From the NCBI GenBank assembly GCA_017987055.1, contig JAGNUJ010000088.1, forward strand, positions 1 to 6,572: 6,572 nucleotides of DNA, written 5' to 3'. Shown one piece after another: positions 4,711 through 6,572 of this stretch. This DNA is from Giesbergeria sp. GTDB taxonomy: Bacteria; Pseudomonadota; Gammaproteobacteria; Burkholderiales; Burkholderiaceae_C. The notes beneath the pieces were generated by a model. The model ran no database searches and was not told where the DNA came from. It saw only the letters and a list, made by a program, of their open reading frames with translations. Within the stretch, counting starts at the first letter, position 1. Each line of letters begins with the position of its first letter. Made by a program: the position numbers and the translations under genes.

Positions 4711-6531
4711 TTAACGGCTCGCGCGCTTGCGGTCGCTTTCTTTCAGGTGGCGCTTGCGCAGGCGAATCGACTTGGGCGTGATTTCGACCAGCTCGTCGTC
4801 CTCGACGAATTCAACGCCGTATTCCAGCGAGACTTCAATCGGCGGCGTGATCTTGATCGCATCTTCCTTGCCAGTGACGCGGAAGTTGGTCAGCTGCTTG
4901 GTACGCGTGGCGTTGACCACCAAGTCGTTATCGCGGCTGTGGATGCCGATGATCATGCCTTCGTACACCGGATCGTTGGCCTTCACAAACATGCGGCCAC
5001 GGTCGTCCAACTTGCCCAGTGCGTAGGTGAAAATTTCACCGTCATCCATCGAAATCAGCACACCGTTTTTGCGGCCAGCGATTTCGCCCTTGTGCGGCTC
5101 GTAGCTGTCGAAGATGTTAGAAATCAAGCCGGTGCCGCGTGTCAAGTTCAAGAACTCGTTGGTAAAACCAATCAGGCCACGCGCTGGAATGCGGTACTCC
5201 AAACGCACACGGCCACGGCCGTCCGGCTCCATGTTGACCAGCTCGCCCTTGCGCTCGCCCAGCGCTTGCATCACGCCGCCTTGATGGGTTTCTTCGATGT
5301 CAGCAGTTACCAGCTCGATAGGCTCGTGCTTTTCGCCGTTGATTTCGCGGAACACCACGCGCGGCTTGGACACTGCCAGCTCGTAGCCTTCGCGGCGCAT
5401 TTCTTCCAGCAAGATGGTCAGGTGCAACTCACCGCGGCCCATGACTTCAAAAATACCGTCTTCGCTGGTTTCGCTGACGCGCAGGGCGACGTTGCTGCGC
5501 AGCTCGCGCTGCAGGCGGTCCCAAATTTGGCGGCTGGTGACGTACTTACCTTCGCGGCCAGCCAACGGGCTGTTGTTGACGCAGAAGTTCATCGTCAGCG
5601 TCGGCTCGTCAATCTTGAGCATCGGCAGCGGTGCTGGCTTGAGCGGATCGGTCACCGTCACGCCCATGCCCAGATCGGTAATGCCGTTGATCAGCACGAT
5701 GTCGCTAGGACCGGCTTCGGTCACTTGCACACGGTCAATGCCTTGGAACTGCAGCACTTGGTTGATACGGCCTTTGTAGGACTTGCCGTCCGGGCCTTCC
5801 ATGACCAACACATCCATGCTTGGACGAATGGTGCCAGCAGTAATGCGGCCAATACCGATACGGCCAACAAAGGTCGAGTAATCCAGCGCCGAGATTTGCA
5901 GTTGCAGCGGCGCGGTCGGATCGCCCTTAACCACGGGTACGTGGTTCAAGATGGTGTTGAACAGCGCCGACATGTCCGGGCCCCACTGCTCACCGGGCGC
6001 GCCTTCTTGCAGCGAGCTCCAGCCATTGATGCCCGAGGCGTAAACGACCGGAAAATCGAGCTGCTCGTCGGTTGCGCCGAGTTTGTCGAACAGGTCGAAA
6101 GCGGCGTTGACCACGTAGTCAGGGCGTGCGCCGGGCTTGTCCACTTTGTTGACCACCAAAATCGGCTTCAGACCCAAGGCCAGCGCTTTTTTGGTCACAA
6201 AACGCGTTTGGGGCATGGGGCCTTCTTGCGCGTCAATCAACAGCACCACGCCGTCAACCATAGACAGCGCGCGCTCGACTTCACCGCCAAAGTCCGCGTG
6301 ACCGGGCGTGTCAAGAATGTTGATGTGCGTGCCTTCCCAGCTGACGGCGCAGTTTTTGGCAAGAATAGTGATGCCGCGCTCGCGCTCGATGGCGTTGTTG
6401 TCCATCACGGTATCGACCACTTTTTCGTGGGTGGCGAAGGTGCCTGACTGGCGCAGCAGCTGGTCGACCATGGTGGTTTTGCCGTGGTCAACGTGGGCGA
6501 TGATGGCGATATTGCGAATTTGTTTGCTCAT
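4711..6531 (-). CDS. typA: Translational GTPase TypA/BipA
   Basis: TypA/BipA is a ribosome-binding GTPase of the EF-G/LepA class, linked to 50S assembly at low temperature and to stress and virulence responses. The 606 residues match the usual length (E. coli BipA is about 607). GTPase motifs are complete: G1 AHVDHGKTT (12-20), G2 Thr55 in ERGITI, G3 DTPGH (74-78), G4 NKVD (128-131) and G5 around ASG (165-167). These are followed by a domain II beta-barrel ([27 protein letters not shown]), EF-G-like domains III and V ([38 protein letters not shown]), and the BipA-specific C-terminal domain ending [19 protein letters not shown] 6531-6529 gives the normal N-terminus [20 protein letters not shown], with GGAAA upstream as a modest ribosome binding site. 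It ends in a strong terminator. All key residues are intact. Confidence 0.98.
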   Translation of the reverse strand: MSKQIRNIAIIAHVDHGKTTMVDQLLRQSGTFATHEKVVDTVMDNNAIERERGITILAKNCAVSWEGTHINILDTPGHADFGGEVERALSMVDGVVLLIDAQEGPMPQTRFVTKKALALGLKPILVVNKVDKPGARPDYVVNAAFDLFDKLGATDEQLDFPVVYASGINGWSSLQEGAPGEQWGPDMSALFNTILNHVPVVKGDPTAPLQLQISALDYSTFVGRIGIGRITAGTIRPSMDVLVMEGPDGKSYKGRINQVLQFQGIDRVQVTEAGPSDIVLINGITDLGMGVTVTDPLKPAPLPMLKIDEPTLTMNFCVNNSPLAGREGKYVTSRQIWDRLQRELRSNVALRVSETSEDGIFEVMGRGELHLTILLEEMRREGYELAVSKPRVVFREINGEKHEPIELVTADIEETHQGGVMQALGERKGELVNMEPDGRGRVRLEYRIPARGLIGFTNEFLNLTRGTGLISNIFDSYEPHKGEIAGRKNGVLISMDDGEIFTYALGKLDDRGRMFVKANDPVYEGMIIGIHSRDNDLVVNATRTKQLTNFRVTGKEDAIKITPPIEVSLEYGVEFVEDDELVEITPKSIRLRKRHLKESDRKRASR

Positions 6532-6572
6532 GGTGTTTCCAAAATGCCGGCCTCAGTAGAAGAAAGGCTCGG
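6532..6572. other. Upstream flank of typA (41 bases)
   Basis: Too short to assign. On the minus strand a TGA at 6555-6553 could be the stop of a preceding gene read in the same direction as typA; in several betaproteobacteria truB lies there. The few preceding codons are not enough to identify any gene, and no promoter elements can be judged. Confidence 0.2.

Noticed and set aside
4693..6447. A 584-codon open frame on the plus strand opposite typA
   Set aside because: Its translation is low-complexity, rich in His, Gln, Val and Ala, has no recognisable domain, and lies wholly antisense to a complete typA. Long antisense frames are common opposite GC-rich genes with biased codon use.

Overview
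The window looks like ordinary chromosomal DNA from a betaproteobacterium, most likely of the family Comamonadaceae (Acidovorax, Polaromonas, Rhodoferax or Limnohabitans type). This rests on the wording of the GuaB, RatA, RnfH and TypA proteins, on the gene order guaB / DUF4124 gene / rnfH-ratA / smpB, and on a short GATAGCTGCTAGCGC-type repeat that I recall as scattered through genomes of that family. I see no phage, plasmid, transposase, CRISPR array, tRNA or rRNA, and no previously undescribed multi-gene system.

Layout. 1-935 (minus) holds the first 311 codons of guaB (IMP dehydrogenase); its 3' end lies beyond the left edge. A 78-base divergent spacer separates it from a small exported DUF4124 protein (1014-1514, plus). 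That gene runs tail to tail, with 7 bases between stops, into a minus-strand pair: ratA (1844-2284) followed by rnfH/ratB (1522-1851), overlapping by 8 bases. A 139-base spacer separates ratA from the divergent smpB (2424-2897, plus), which ends in a terminator. Next is a small lipoprotein of the COG4315 'secreted repeat' type (2981-3382, plus). A perfect A-stem-T hairpin then serves as a two-way terminator towards the convergent 3-hydroxyisobutyryl-CoA hydrolase-like gene (3461-4552, minus). A further terminator (4644-4677) closes typA/bipA (4711-6531, minus).

Functions. Several genes concern translation and its stress responses: SmpB with tmRNA rescues stalled ribosomes, RatA is reported to interfere with 70S assembly in E. 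coli, and TypA is a ribosome-binding GTPase. GuaB makes the guanine nucleotide precursor XMP. The crotonase-fold hydrolase would act in valine breakdown. The DUF4124 protein and the lipoprotein are exported proteins of unknown function. Nothing indicates that these genes form a single pathway.

Most worth a second look: a Comamonadaceae-type interspersed repeat that sits in frame inside the hydrolase gene and encodes about 17 residues; a TTG start without a clear Shine-Dalgarno for ratA; a 10-base perfect palindrome in the promoter region of the lipoprotein gene; and a possibly leaderless DUF4124 gene. The spacers at 936-1013, 2285-2423, 2898-2980, 3383-3460 and 4553-4710 are all shorter than 300 bases and are described through the sites they hold.
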